Below are positions 37,198 to 45,597 of a DNA stretch of 64,000 nt, one piece after another. The DNA comes from an uncultured Croceitalea sp. (GTDB lineage: Bacteria; Bacteroidota; Bacteroidia; Flavobacteriales; Flavobacteriaceae). The notes under the pieces were generated by a model. It was not told where the DNA came from, did not search any database, and saw nothing but the letters and a program-made list of their open reading frames with translations. The stretch covers positions 868,001 to 932,000 of the forward strand of contig CANLWK010000001.1 in assembly GCA_947494805.1 (NCBI GenBank). Direction: 5' to 3'. How positions within the stretch are numbered: the first letter of the stretch is position 1; each line of letters opens with the position of its first letter. Position numbers and translations under genes: made by a program.

Positions 37198-37581
37198 ATG
37201 GCACACGCACATAAATTAGAAATATTTAGAGGGTTGTTGAAGTTCAAATCAAATACCCAAAAGATTTGGGGTGTTTTGATTTTCTTGTCCATAGTTACTG
37301 CCGTAGAGGTAGTACTGGGTATTTTTAAACCCCCTTCCTTAGTGAAAACTTCGTTTTTAGATATGAAGTTGTTGAATTGGATATTTATCATTTTAACCTT
37401 GGTCAAGGCGTATTACATTGCATGGGATTTTATGCACTTGCGTGATGAAAAGAGTTCATTGAGAAGAGCAATTGTGTGGACGCCGATTTTCTTGGTATGC
37501 TATTTGGTGATGATCTTATTGTTTGAGGCAACGTACATCTACGATATATTCAAGAATGGATTTTTTGCTTGGAATTTCTAG
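37198..37581 (+). CDS. Cytochrome c oxidase subunit IV
   Basis: A 127-residue small membrane protein of the prokaryotic oxidase subunit IV family, with three hydrophobic segments (about 26-42, 57-75, 88-117). The middle part KAYYIAWDFMHLRDEKSSLR is the family's most conserved region. The N-terminal AHAHK is histidine-containing, as in other oxidase subunits here. It stabilises the complex and binds no cofactor. A terminator follows 27 bases after the stop. Confidence 0.88.
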   Translation: MAHAHKLEIFRGLLKFKSNTQKIWGVLIFLSIVTAVEVVLGIFKPPSLVKTSFLDMKLLNWIFIILTLVKAYYIAWDFMHLRDEKSSLRRAIVWTPIFLVCYLVMILLFEATYIYDIFKNGFFAWNF

Positions 37582-37607
37582 TTAAGATTTCTTAATAAAA
37601 AGTATAT

Positions 37608-37640
37608 AAGGCGGTCTTTTGACCGCCTTTCTTTATTTTT
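37608..37640 (+). terminator. Terminator after oxidase subunit IV
   Basis: A perfect 9-bp stem (37608-37616 with 37621-37629), a TTTT loop and a T-rich tail (to 37640). The tail overlaps the next gene's -7 box. Confidence 0.85.
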
Positions 37641-37641
37641 G
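37634..37641 (+). promoter_or_regulatory. Promoter -7 box of the SCO operon, inside the terminator tail
   Basis: TATTTTTG, an exact TAnnTTTG match, is made partly of the T-tract of the preceding terminator and lies 39 bases before the GTG start at 37681. No TTG at the usual spacing, so this is tentative. Confidence 0.45.
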
Positions 37642-37680
37642 CAAGTGATTGTTTAACCGTTCAAAAAATAGTCGGTTGCC

Positions 37681-38313
37681 GTGAAAAAAACCTTCGTTTT
37701 AGTTGTTCTGTTCATATTTCCACTAGTAGCCTATCTTTTCTTTGCTTCAGGGGTAAACAATTTTGGCAGGCTCCCTATTTTGACCAAAGAGATACCTGAA
37801 GTTACCTCACTGGCGGCAAACGTTCAATTGCAAGACAAGATTACTATTCTTGGTTTTTTGGGGTATAATGCGGTGCAACGAAAGGGAAATGCCTTTAATC
37901 TCAATCAGAAGATCTATAAACGGTTTCATGAGTTCAATGATTTTCAAATGGTGATGTTGGTGCCTAAAGGAGAGGAAGAAAGCATTGAACAAATAAAAGA
38001 AGAACTGGGTAAGTTATCACCCATTGAAAAGTGGAATTTTATTTTTGCATCTGATAAAGAGATAACCAACTTCTTTACTGAGCTAAATACTAATTTGACA
38101 TTGGATAAAGATTTGGGTAGTCCTGAAGTGTTTATCATAGATAAAAAGCGAAACCTTAGGGGGCGAAGTGATGATGAAGATGAAGGCATCAAGTATGGCT
38201 TTAATACAACTTCAGTGGCAGAGTTGAACAATAAAATGGAAGATGACGTAAAAATCATCTTGGCCGAGTATAGACTTGCACTAAAAAAGAACAATGCCGA
38301 CAGGAGCAAATAA
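37681..38313 (+). CDS. Membrane-anchored SCO/thioredoxin-fold-like protein without cysteines
   Basis: A 210-residue protein with an N-terminal membrane anchor (about residues 4-23) and a soluble, probably periplasmic domain. GTG start; the reading begins with the basic MKKTF. The order of strands (KITILGFLG; FQMVMLVPKGEEE; NFIFASDKEI) and the stretch SPEVFIIDKKRNLRGRSDDEDEG mirror the end of SCO and thioredoxin domains (V-F-I-I-D-x-x-x-x-x-R-G). Yet the protein has no cysteine at all, so it cannot bind copper or do redox chemistry in the usual way. It overlaps the true SCO gene by 20 bases. Fold assignment is inference; it could be an assembly partner of SCO. Confidence 0.7.
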   Translation: MKKTFVLVVLFIFPLVAYLFFASGVNNFGRLPILTKEIPEVTSLAANVQLQDKITILGFLGYNAVQRKGNAFNLNQKIYKRFHEFNDFQMVMLVPKGEEESIEQIKEELGKLSPIEKWNFIFASDKEITNFFTELNTNLTLDKDLGSPEVFIIDKKRNLRGRSDDEDEGIKYGFNTTSVAELNNKMEDDVKIILAEYRLALKKNNADRSK

Positions 38314-39037
38314 AAAACAGAAATACACCTATGTTTGGGTATCAAGTATCATTTTGATATTTGGGATTTTTGCGGTCTACGAGATTACCAAAAGACTAAA
38401 ACAGGGTATTGTTGTTGACAATGATCGACTTGCTGCAACAACAACTATAACACCATTATCTTATGTGACCAGCAATGGTCAAAAACGTAAGGTTCCGCAG
38501 TTTTCTTTTTTGAATCAAGATAGTGTTTTGGTGACCAATGAAGATTATAAGGGGAAAGTTTATGTGGTTGATTTTTTCTTTACCACCTGCCCTACTATTT
38601 GTCCCATTATGACAAGTAATTTGGTTGAACTTCAAAATACTTTTGAAGAATATGATGATTTGGCATTTGCGTCATTTACCATAAATCCGAGATACGATAC
38701 ACCCGCTATTCTAAAAAAGTATACCGAACGCTATGATATTACCAATGAAAACTGGCATTTGATGACCGGTGACCAAGAGACCATTTATCGGTTGGCAGAA
38801 GAAGGTTTCTATGTTTTGGCAAATGAAGATGAAGAGGCCCCGGGAGGCTTTGAGCACTCAGGCATGTTCGCGTTGGTCGATAAAGAAGGTTATATACGTT
38901 CAAGATTGGACAGGTTCGGCAACCCCTTGATTTATTATCGCGGTACCATTACCGAACCACAAGGTATCAATGCTGATGGCGAGGCCCAGCAAATAACAAT
39001 GTTGAAAGAAGATATCAAAAAACTATTGGCAGAATAA
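38294..39037 (+). CDS. SCO1/SenC-family copper chaperone for cytochrome oxidase
   Basis: A 247-residue membrane-anchored thioredoxin-fold protein that delivers copper to the CuA site of subunit II. Anchor at about residues 13-31. The copper ligands are CPTIC (in FFFTTCPTICPIMTSN) and the distant His of GFEHSGMFALVDKEGYIR, all present. It begins inside the end of the cysteine-free paralogue and ends on the base before the DUF420 gene, so the four genes from 37681 to 39786 form a tight operon for oxidase assembly. Confidence 0.92.
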   Translation: MPTGANKKQKYTYVWVSSIILIFGIFAVYEITKRLKQGIVVDNDRLAATTTITPLSYVTSNGQKRKVPQFSFLNQDSVLVTNEDYKGKVYVVDFFFTTCPTICPIMTSNLVELQNTFEEYDDLAFASFTINPRYDTPAILKKYTERYDITNENWHLMTGDQETIYRLAEEGFYVLANEDEEAPGGFEHSGMFALVDKEGYIRSRLDRFGNPLIYYRGTITEPQGINADGEAQQITMLKEDIKKLLAE

Positions 39038-39571
39038 ATGGAAGCACTGGCAAAAAACGAAAAGAAAATAAAGCTTTGGATTACAATTTTATCCATATCC
39101 ATACCATTGGTGGTAGCGCTTTTATTTGGGTATAAAATTCCCGATGCAAAACCCTTAAGCTTTTTGCCACCGATCTATGCGACCATTAACGGGTTGACCG
39201 CTATATTATTGATTGTTGCCGTTGTTGCCATCAAAAACAAGAAAAGAAAATTGCATCAAAGACTGATGACCACTTGCATTGTGCTTTCTGCTGCCTTTTT
39301 GGTTATGTACGTGGCCTATCACATGACTTCTGAATCAACACCCTTCGGTGGTGAAGGCTTCATTCGTTATGTTTATTTTTTTATTTTGATTTCCCATATT
39401 ATGTTGTCCATAGTGATTATCCCTTTGGTACTCATTACCTACAGTAAAACATATTTGGGCGATTTTGAAGCGCATAAAAAGTGGGCTAGGTATACTTTTC
39501 CGGTTTGGTTGTATGTTGCAATTACCGGAGTAGTGGTTTATTTGATGATTTCACCGTATTACCTGAACTGA
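39038..39571 (+). CDS. DUF420 membrane protein, oxidase-associated
   Basis: A 177-residue protein with five hydrophobic segments (about 14-30, 43-62, 76-95, 105-130, 148-170). It matches DUF420 (CtaM-like), a family found beside SCO and oxidase genes; the Bacillus and Staphylococcus relatives are needed to make active haem A oxidase. Histidines in LHQRLMTT, YVAYHM, ISHIML and FEAHKKWAR are the conserved ones and may bind metal or haem. It starts on the base after the SCO stop. Confidence 0.85.
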   Translation: MEALAKNEKKIKLWITILSISIPLVVALLFGYKIPDAKPLSFLPPIYATINGLTAILLIVAVVAIKNKKRKLHQRLMTTCIVLSAAFLVMYVAYHMTSESTPFGGEGFIRYVYFFILISHIMLSIVIIPLVLITYSKTYLGDFEAHKKWARYTFPVWLYVAITGVVVYLMISPYYLN

Positions 39572-39786
39572 TGAGAAAGACCATACTTTTAGTTATCATT
39601 TTATTGGTCTTGCTTTTTCCAGAAGTAGCCGATGCCCAATGTGCTATGTGCCGGGCGGCGTTAGAAAGTGAAGCAGACAATAGTCAGGCAGAAGGTATCA
39701 ATAATGGTATTGTTTATTTAATGGCAATTCCCTATGTATTGGTTGGCGGCCTGTTTTACTTCATATATCGCAAGATGCGCAGTTAA
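39571..39786 (+). CDS. Small exported membrane protein with CxxC
   Basis: A 71-residue protein whose ATG shares its first base with the TGA of the DUF420 gene. It has a signal peptide (RKTILLVIILLVLLFPEVADA), then a CAMC motif right after the predicted cleavage site, a short acidic segment, and a C-terminal helix (IVYLMAIPYVLVGGLFYFIY). The frame extends upstream to 39505, but that part only mirrors the DUF420 end in another frame. The CxxC in an operon of oxidase copper-loading genes suggests metal or thiol handling; this is inference, and no family function is known to me. Confidence 0.75.
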   Translation: MRKTILLVIILLVLLFPEVADAQCAMCRAALESEADNSQAEGINNGIVYLMAIPYVLVGGLFYFIYRKMRS

Positions 39787-39821
39787 AAGAGTATTATTTA
39801 GTATTTTTTTGGTAAAAAGTG

Positions 39822-39837
39822 TAACAAAACTTTTGAA
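39822..39837 (+). promoter_or_regulatory. Shared upstream element of the efflux cluster, copy 1
   Basis: TAACAAAACTTTTGAA is matched at 15 of 16 bases by a second copy at 43578-43593, upstream of the other half of the cluster. It also sits in an inverted repeat, AAAAGT (39815-39820) with ACTTTT (39829-39834). Candidate operator or promoter part. Confidence 0.45.
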
Positions 39838-39854
39838 ATGTAGTCTAAGTTAGT

Positions 39855-39868
39855 ATACGCTAGCGTAT
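39855..39868 (+). promoter_or_regulatory. 14-bp perfect palindrome before the efflux cluster
   Basis: ATACGCTAGCGTAT reads the same on both strands. It lies 25 bases before the first permease ATG and has no T-tract, so it looks like a binding site for a dimeric regulator more than a terminator. Confidence 0.45.
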
Positions 39869-39893
39869 TCATCAATCATCAAAACCAACCCAC

Positions 39894-41138
39894 ATGTTTG
39901 ACATCGAAAGGTGGCAAGAGATTTTCGATACGATCCGTAAGAACAAATTACGTACGTTTCTTACGGGACTCTCCGTTGCTTCAGGTATTTTTATTCTTGT
40001 AATCTTATTGGGTTTTGGCCAAGGCATGCAAAACGGCATTGAACACGAATTCAAACAAGATGCCACTACAAGTGTATGGGCTTGGCCCGAAACAACTTCA
40101 AAAGCTTATAAAGGATTAAACCCAGGTAGAAGAATCCGTTTTAAAAACAATGATTATGAAATGGCCGGCCGTCTGTTCAAAGAGAATATTGAATATGAAT
40201 CGCCAAGGGTATTTGTACGGAACGTAAATATCAACTATGGCAATGAGGCCTTGGTTTACGGCATACAGGGGGTATCCTCTGAATTTCAGTTCATTGAAGG
40301 TTTTAGTACTGCCGAAGGCCGATTTATAAACTACAAAGACGAATCATCGTTGGGCAAAGTTGCCATCATTGGAAAGAAAATTAAAGAAGACGTTTTTGAC
40401 AAAGTGGATACGCCTGTAGGTGAGATTATTGATATTTCGGGCATTAGATTTACAATTATTGGCGTATTCAATGAGCAGAACGAACGTGAAGAAGAACGCA
40501 TCTATATTCCCCTAAGTACGGCACAACGGGTATTTACTGGCGACGATAAGCTGAACACCCTATCGTATACCCTTCCACCTGCTGAAAACTTTGAAACTGC
40601 AGTTGCACAAGCCGTTAGTTTCAAAGATAACTTAAGGCAATATCTGAAAGAAGAGCATTTAGTATCGCCAGAAGACAACTCAGGAGTAAGGGTCTGGAGT
40701 GCTATGGAAGAAGCTAAAAGGTATTACAGTATTACGGCCAATATGAAGCTCTTTTTTTGGTTCGTGGGAATCTGTACCATTATCGCCGGGGTTGTTGGGG
40801 TAAGCAATATTATGTTGATCGTGGTCAAAGAACGCACTCGTGAAATTGGTATCAGAAAAGCGCTGGGTGCAAAACCTTGGTCGATTGTCGGAATGATTTT
40901 ACACGAGTCGATTTTTGTTACGGCCATATCTGGTTTCGGCGGACTGATTTTTAGTATGGTTTTGTTAGAGGTATTGGGTCCGAACGTAAAAATTGAGTAC
41001 GTAATGAATCCCTCGGTCAATTTTAATGTGGCATTTTCAACAGTACTCGTGTTGATTTTTGCAGGTGCATTGGCAGGATTTATTCCTGCTTGGAGAGCGG
41101 CAAAAGTTCAAGTAATAGAATCATTGCGCGAAGAATAG
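39894..41138 (+). CDS. MacB/FtsX-type ABC transporter permease 1
   Basis: A 414-residue permease of a tripartite efflux or lipoprotein-type ABC system. First helix at about 20-43, a periplasmic MacB core domain (about 45-275), then three C-terminal helices (about 285-310, 335-360, 380-400) with the coupling region VVKERTREIGIRKALGAKP. It carries no ATPase domain of its own; the only ATPase of the cluster is encoded at 43.7 kb. First gene of the unit, 30 bases before permease 2. Confidence 0.9.
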   Translation: MFDIERWQEIFDTIRKNKLRTFLTGLSVASGIFILVILLGFGQGMQNGIEHEFKQDATTSVWAWPETTSKAYKGLNPGRRIRFKNNDYEMAGRLFKENIEYESPRVFVRNVNINYGNEALVYGIQGVSSEFQFIEGFSTAEGRFINYKDESSLGKVAIIGKKIKEDVFDKVDTPVGEIIDISGIRFTIIGVFNEQNEREEERIYIPLSTAQRVFTGDDKLNTLSYTLPPAENFETAVAQAVSFKDNLRQYLKEEHLVSPEDNSGVRVWSAMEEAKRYYSITANMKLFFWFVGICTIIAGVVGVSNIMLIVVKERTREIGIRKALGAKPWSIVGMILHESIFVTAISGFGGLIFSMVLLEVLGPNVKIEYVMNPSVNFNVAFSTVLVLIFAGALAGFIPAWRAAKVQVIESLREE

Positions 41139-41168
41139 GTTTTAAGTATTATAAAGAAACAAGTAACA

Positions 41169-42428
41169 ATGTTCAATAAAGATAGATGGCGCGAAATAAT
41201 AGAAGTACTCTCAAGCAATGTGGGTAGAACCTTGCTGACCGCATTTGGGGTATGTTGGGGCATCTTTATTTTAATAACGTTACTGGCGGCAGGAAAGGGT
41301 TTTGAAAACGGAATCAGAAAAGATTTTGGCGATATCGCCACCAATACGATGTTCATGTGGACGCGTAGCACCACAAAACCATTTGAAGGCTTGCCAAAGG
41401 GTAGAAGTTTTGAATTCAAAACAAATGATGTACAGGCCATATGGGATAACGTCCCTAACCTTAAATACATTTCACCACGTAATCAAATAGGAGGTTTTAG
41501 AGGGGGTGGCAATGTGGTGCGAGGCATTCGCATTGGTGCTTATGATGTCTACGGCGATTATCCTGAAATTATTAAACAGGATCCTATGACGGTTACCTCT
41601 GGGAGGTTTATCAATTATAACGATATAGAACAGAAAAGAAAAGTCGCTATTATCGGACAGGGCGTTCAATCTGAACTATACGATAAGGGTGAAGAAGTCT
41701 TAGGTTCATATATAAAGATCAGAGGAATCAATTTTCTGGTCATCGGCACGTATAAGAAAAACAATAATGATGGTGATGGCGAAGAGGCGCAAAAGCAGAT
41801 TTTTGTACCGTTCACCTCTTTTTCGCAAGCTTTTAATAGAGGTGAAGATGTAGGTTGGATGGCAATTACGGCACATGATGGAAGCTCTATTTCGCAATTG
41901 AAAGAGAACATCATTGAGGTTATGCGCAAACGACATAAAGTACATCCTGAAGATAAGAGGGCCATAGGTTATTTTGACCTTTATGAACAGTTTAACCGTG
42001 TAGAAAGTCTTTTCTTTGGCCTAAAGGCCATAGCATATCTGGTTGGTATTATGGTATTGCTTTCGGGTATAATAGGTGTCAGTAATATCATGCTTATTGT
42101 GGTAAAGGAAAGAACAAAGGAAATTGGAATTCGAAGGGCTTTGGGGGAACAACCCATATCCATCAAAAAACAAATCTTAATGGAATCCATTTTTTTGACC
42201 ATTATCTCTGGTATGGTAGGAATAATCTTTGGGGCGCTATTGATATACGGAATCAATTCTTTGTTAGATAGTGTGGGCCCAGTTGATATGTTCATGAACC
42301 CAAGTGTAAGTGTTGGTGTCGTGAGTGGAGCACTGATGATCTTAATGATTTCAGGGCTGCTAGCTGGTTTTATTCCGGCCCAAAGCGCAATTCGGGTAAG
42401 ACCAATAGAGGCTTTAAGAACAGAATAA
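41169..42428 (+). CDS. MacB/FtsX-type ABC transporter permease 2
   Basis: A 419-residue permease of the same family and layout as its neighbour, with coupling motif VVKERTKEIGIRRALGEQP before the second of three C-terminal helices. Its periplasmic domain is rich in Gly and Asn around GGFRGGGN (about residue 110). Sequence agreement with permease 1 is clearest in the first 40 residues and in the coupling helix, so it is a diverged paralogue rather than a recent copy. It and permease 1 could pair as a heterodimer; this is inferred. Confidence 0.9.
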   Translation: MFNKDRWREIIEVLSSNVGRTLLTAFGVCWGIFILITLLAAGKGFENGIRKDFGDIATNTMFMWTRSTTKPFEGLPKGRSFEFKTNDVQAIWDNVPNLKYISPRNQIGGFRGGGNVVRGIRIGAYDVYGDYPEIIKQDPMTVTSGRFINYNDIEQKRKVAIIGQGVQSELYDKGEEVLGSYIKIRGINFLVIGTYKKNNNDGDGEEAQKQIFVPFTSFSQAFNRGEDVGWMAITAHDGSSISQLKENIIEVMRKRHKVHPEDKRAIGYFDLYEQFNRVESLFFGLKAIAYLVGIMVLLSGIIGVSNIMLIVVKERTKEIGIRRALGEQPISIKKQILMESIFLTIISGMVGIIFGALLIYGINSLLDSVGPVDMFMNPSVSVGVVSGALMILMISGLLAGFIPAQSAIRVRPIEALRTE

Positions 42429-42459
42429 AAATAATCAATCAAATAAATCACAAACCAAA

Positions 42460-43572
42460 ATGAAAAAGTCAGTCACTATCATCATCCTATTATTAATCGT
42501 AATAATCTTTGGTGGCTCAATGTATTACTTGTACCAAAAGAATACAGAAGACCCAATAGTCTATGAAACCGAAGTACCTACAAAACAGACCGTTATAGAG
42601 AAAACTGTGGCGACCGGCAGCATCCTTCCGTTAGAAGAGGTGCTTATAAAACCCAATATCTCAGGTGTTATCGAAGAGGTATATGTAGAAGGTGGAGATT
42701 ATGTAAAATCAGGGGATTTATTGGCCAAAATTCGGGTTGTACCTAATTTAAATGCCCTAATTGATGCTCAAAATGCGATCAATGAAGCAAAAATAAATCT
42801 TGACGACCAAAAACGTAATTACGATAGACAACTGTCTATTTTTAATAAAGGTGTGATATCGCAAGCTGATTTAGACCGAGCCCAAGTAACTTACGATCAG
42901 GCCAAGCAGTCATTTCAAGCTGCAAATAAAAGATATGATATTGTAAAAACAGGAACCACAAGAGGTTTCGGTAATGCAGCCAATACGTTGATCAAATCTA
43001 CGGTAAGTGGAATGGTGTTAGAGGTGCCCGTTGAAGTTGGCAATCAAGTTATCGAAAGCAATAACTTTAATGAAGGTACTACTATTGCTGCCATTGCCGA
43101 CGTAGAAAAGATGATTTTTGAGGGCAAGGTGGATGAGTCTGAAGTGGGAAAAATAAAAGAAGATTTACCTTTGGAGATAACCGTTGGAGCTATTGAAGAC
43201 CAGGTTTTTGAAGCTGTTTTAGATTATATAGCGCCAAAAGGAAAAGAAGATAACGGTGCCATTCAGTTTGAGATAAAAGGAACCCTGAAAAAACAGGATA
43301 CCACCTTTATCAGAGCAGGGTTGAGCGCCAATGCATCTATAATACTTGCACGTGCCGATAGCGTTTTAACCGTTAAAGAAGCGTTGGTACAGTTTGATGG
43401 TGAGACCAAAAAACCATTTGTTGAGGTAGAGGTTGGTGACCAGCAGTTTGAACGCAAGGATATTGAATTGGGCGTAAGCGATGGTATTTTTGTTGAGGTG
43501 AAATCAGGGGTTTCCTTAGAAGACAAGATCAAGGTCTGGAATAGCACAGAATCAGAGGAAGACGGTGATTAA
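42460..43572 (+). CDS. Periplasmic membrane-fusion (adaptor) protein 1, HlyD/MacA type
   Basis: A 370-residue adaptor linking inner-membrane permeases to TolC. N-terminal membrane anchor (about 4-24), lipoyl-like half motifs (VIEEVYVEGGDYVKSGDLLAKI and VSGMVLEVPVEVGNQV), a coiled-coil hairpin (about 90-170) and a beta-barrel/membrane-proximal end. A closely similar paralogue is encoded at 46.9 kb. It closes the first half of the cluster and is followed by a 94-base gap holding the second copy of the shared upstream element. Confidence 0.9.
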   Translation: MKKSVTIIILLLIVIIFGGSMYYLYQKNTEDPIVYETEVPTKQTVIEKTVATGSILPLEEVLIKPNISGVIEEVYVEGGDYVKSGDLLAKIRVVPNLNALIDAQNAINEAKINLDDQKRNYDRQLSIFNKGVISQADLDRAQVTYDQAKQSFQAANKRYDIVKTGTTRGFGNAANTLIKSTVSGMVLEVPVEVGNQVIESNNFNEGTTIAAIADVEKMIFEGKVDESEVGKIKEDLPLEITVGAIEDQVFEAVLDYIAPKGKEDNGAIQFEIKGTLKKQDTTFIRAGLSANASIILARADSVLTVKEALVQFDGETKKPFVEVEVGDQQFERKDIELGVSDGIFVEVKSGVSLEDKIKVWNSTESEEDGD

Positions 43573-43577
43573 TCATT

Positions 43578-43593
43578 TAACAAAACTTTTCAA
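43578..43593 (+). promoter_or_regulatory. Shared upstream element of the efflux cluster, copy 2
   Basis: TAACAAAACTTTTCAA differs by one base from the copy at 39822-39837. It lies 5 bases after the adaptor stop and 73 before the ATPase start, so the second half of the cluster probably has its own promoter under the same control. Confidence 0.45.
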
Positions 43594-43666
43594 TAATTCT
43601 TGTAACAAATTATCAATTTGTGAGTCCTATTAACGATTCCAAAATCAGATAGCTAACAAACCAATC

Positions 43667-44371
43667 ATGATCGAAATCAAAGACCTTCATAAATCCTATA
43701 AAATGGGAAGCAATTCCCTTCACGTTTTAAAGGGAATCAATTTTTCATGCGAAGCAGGCGAACTTGTGGCCATAATGGGATCTTCAGGTTCGGGAAAGTC
43801 TACATTGCTTAATATTTTAGGAATGCTAGATGAGGCTGACTCAGGTGAGTATACCCTTGATGGGGTACCGATTAAGGATCTAAGCGAGACCAAGGCCGCC
43901 AATTATAGAAATAAATTTTTGGGGTTTGTGTTTCAATCATTTAACCTGATCAATTACAAGAGTGCGATGGAAAATGTTGCACTCCCTTTATATTACCAAC
44001 GTGTACCTCGTAAAGAACGTCAAGAGAAATCTTTGAAGTATCTAGAACGTGTTGGGTTGAGAGAATGGGCCACCCATTTACCAAGTGAACTCTCAGGTGG
44101 TCAAAAACAACGTGTCGCCATCGCCCGAGCAATGGCTGCAGAGCCTAAAGTATTGTTGGCTGATGAGCCTACCGGAGCGTTGGATAGTACAACCTCTTAT
44201 GAAGTAATGGACTTAATTCAGAAAATCAATGATGAGGGAAACACTATTCTGGTTGTGACACACGAGCCTGATATTGCAGAGATGTGTAAAAGGGTCATTC
44301 ACCTAAAAGATGGTGTCATCGTTGAAGACAAAAAAGTAGAACAGGTAAGAGCCTCGCAATATGTTAAGTAG
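43667..44371 (+). CDS. ABC transporter ATP-binding protein, MacB/LolD type
   Basis: A 234-residue ATPase with Walker A GSSGSGKST, Q-loop FVFQSFNLI, signature LSGGQKQRVAIARAM, Walker B VLLADEPTGALD and switch His (VVTHEPDIAE). It belongs to the MacB/LolD/FtsE group that works with FtsX-type permeases. It is the only ATPase in a cluster with four such permeases, so it probably serves more than one permease pair. It overlaps permease 3 by 11 bases. Confidence 0.93.
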   Translation: MIEIKDLHKSYKMGSNSLHVLKGINFSCEAGELVAIMGSSGSGKSTLLNILGMLDEADSGEYTLDGVPIKDLSETKAANYRNKFLGFVFQSFNLINYKSAMENVALPLYYQRVPRKERQEKSLKYLERVGLREWATHLPSELSGGQKQRVAIARAMAAEPKVLLADEPTGALDSTTSYEVMDLIQKINDEGNTILVVTHEPDIAEMCKRVIHLKDGVIVEDKKVEQVRASQYVK

Positions 44372-45596
44372 GGATACTTGGAAAGAAATATTTGAAACCA
44401 TTCAAAAGAACAAGCTGCGAACCTTTTTGACAGGGTTTACGGTCGCTTTGGGTATTTTCATATTTGTTACGTTGTTTGGTATGGGTAACGGACTGAACAA
44501 TACATTTGCCAAGTTCTTTGGTGATGATGCCACCAATGTTTTCTTTGTCTTTCCTGGGCGTACTACGATTCCTTATAAAGGCTATAAGGCCAATAGAAGA
44601 ATAGAATTTGAAAATAAGGATTTAACAGATATTGAAGATAAATTCTCAATGTTGTTAGAGTATATCTCGCCCAGAATTACTCGAAACGCCTTGGTAACCT
44701 ATAATGACGAATCGGATAACTATTCTACCAGAGCTGTTGGCCCGGCGCATCAATTTGCCGAAAAAACTATCTTGATGAAGGGTCGCTATATCAACGAAAA
44801 TGACATCAAGGGAAAAACAAAATATGCCGTTATCGGCAGGCTGGTAGAACAAGACCTGTTCAAAGGTGAAGAGTCGATAGGTAAGTTCATTGATTTGGGA
44901 GGTAGTGTTTTTAAGGTCATTGGGGTATTTCAAGATGATGGTGGTGACAATGAAGAACGTAATATCTATATTCCGTTTACTACAAGACAGTTGATTGAAA
45001 AGAACACTGATAAGATCGACCAAATTATTTTGGCCTTCAGGCCCGAGATCGGTTATGCTGGTGCAATGGCCTTTGAGGGCAAATTAGATGCTTTTCTGAG
45101 GGATAAGAAATTTATAAGCCCAGAAGATCCAAACGGTATTTTTATTAGAAATGTTGCCGATAACCTAAAACAGAACCAACAGTTTGCCGCAGTGTTGCAA
45201 ATAATTATTTCTGGGATTGCCTTTGCGGTCATCATATCAGGAATCATTGGCATAAGCAACATCATGGTGTTTGTGGTCAAAGAACGTACAAAAGAAATCG
45301 GGATACGAAAGGCCTTGGGCGCTACCCCTAGAAAAGTAACCAATTCTATCTTGTTCGAGTCAATTTTCATTACCACAATTTCTGGTTTTGTGGGCATGAT
45401 TATAGGTGTAGTGGTACTCGGTCAAATAGGAGGAAAGACGTTGGAAGATGATTACTTCATTACCAATCCATATATAGCTTCTGGTACTGCTGTTTTTGCA
45501 ACTATTTTATTGATAGTATGTGGTACTATTGCAGGATACATTCCCGCCAGACGGGCGGCCAAAATAAAACCGATTGTAGCACTAAGAGACGAATAA
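44361..45596 (+). CDS. MacB/FtsX-type ABC transporter permease 3
   Basis: A 411-residue permease with the family layout: first helix about 20-43, periplasmic core domain to about 275, three C-terminal helices and coupling motif VVKERTKEIGIRKALGATP. It begins 11 bases before the ATPase stop, a sign of coupled translation and of close partnership with that ATPase. Its stop is followed after one base by permease 4. Confidence 0.9.
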   Translation: MLSRDTWKEIFETIQKNKLRTFLTGFTVALGIFIFVTLFGMGNGLNNTFAKFFGDDATNVFFVFPGRTTIPYKGYKANRRIEFENKDLTDIEDKFSMLLEYISPRITRNALVTYNDESDNYSTRAVGPAHQFAEKTILMKGRYINENDIKGKTKYAVIGRLVEQDLFKGEESIGKFIDLGGSVFKVIGVFQDDGGDNEERNIYIPFTTRQLIEKNTDKIDQIILAFRPEIGYAGAMAFEGKLDAFLRDKKFISPEDPNGIFIRNVADNLKQNQQFAAVLQIIISGIAFAVIISGIIGISNIMVFVVKERTKEIGIRKALGATPRKVTNSILFESIFITTISGFVGMIIGVVVLGQIGGKTLEDDYFITNPYIASGTAVFATILLIVCGTIAGYIPARRAAKIKPIVALRDE

Positions 45597-45597
45597 G

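Noticed and set aside
37681-38313. The cysteine-free SCO-like gene as a decaying pseudogene
   Set aside because: The frame is intact over 210 codons, has an anchor and a promoter box, and overlaps the next gene in a way that implies selection; no frameshift or stop is seen.
39855-39868. ATACGCTAGCGTAT as a terminator of the SCO operon
   Set aside because: No T-tract follows and the stem would have no loop; a protein-binding site is more likely.
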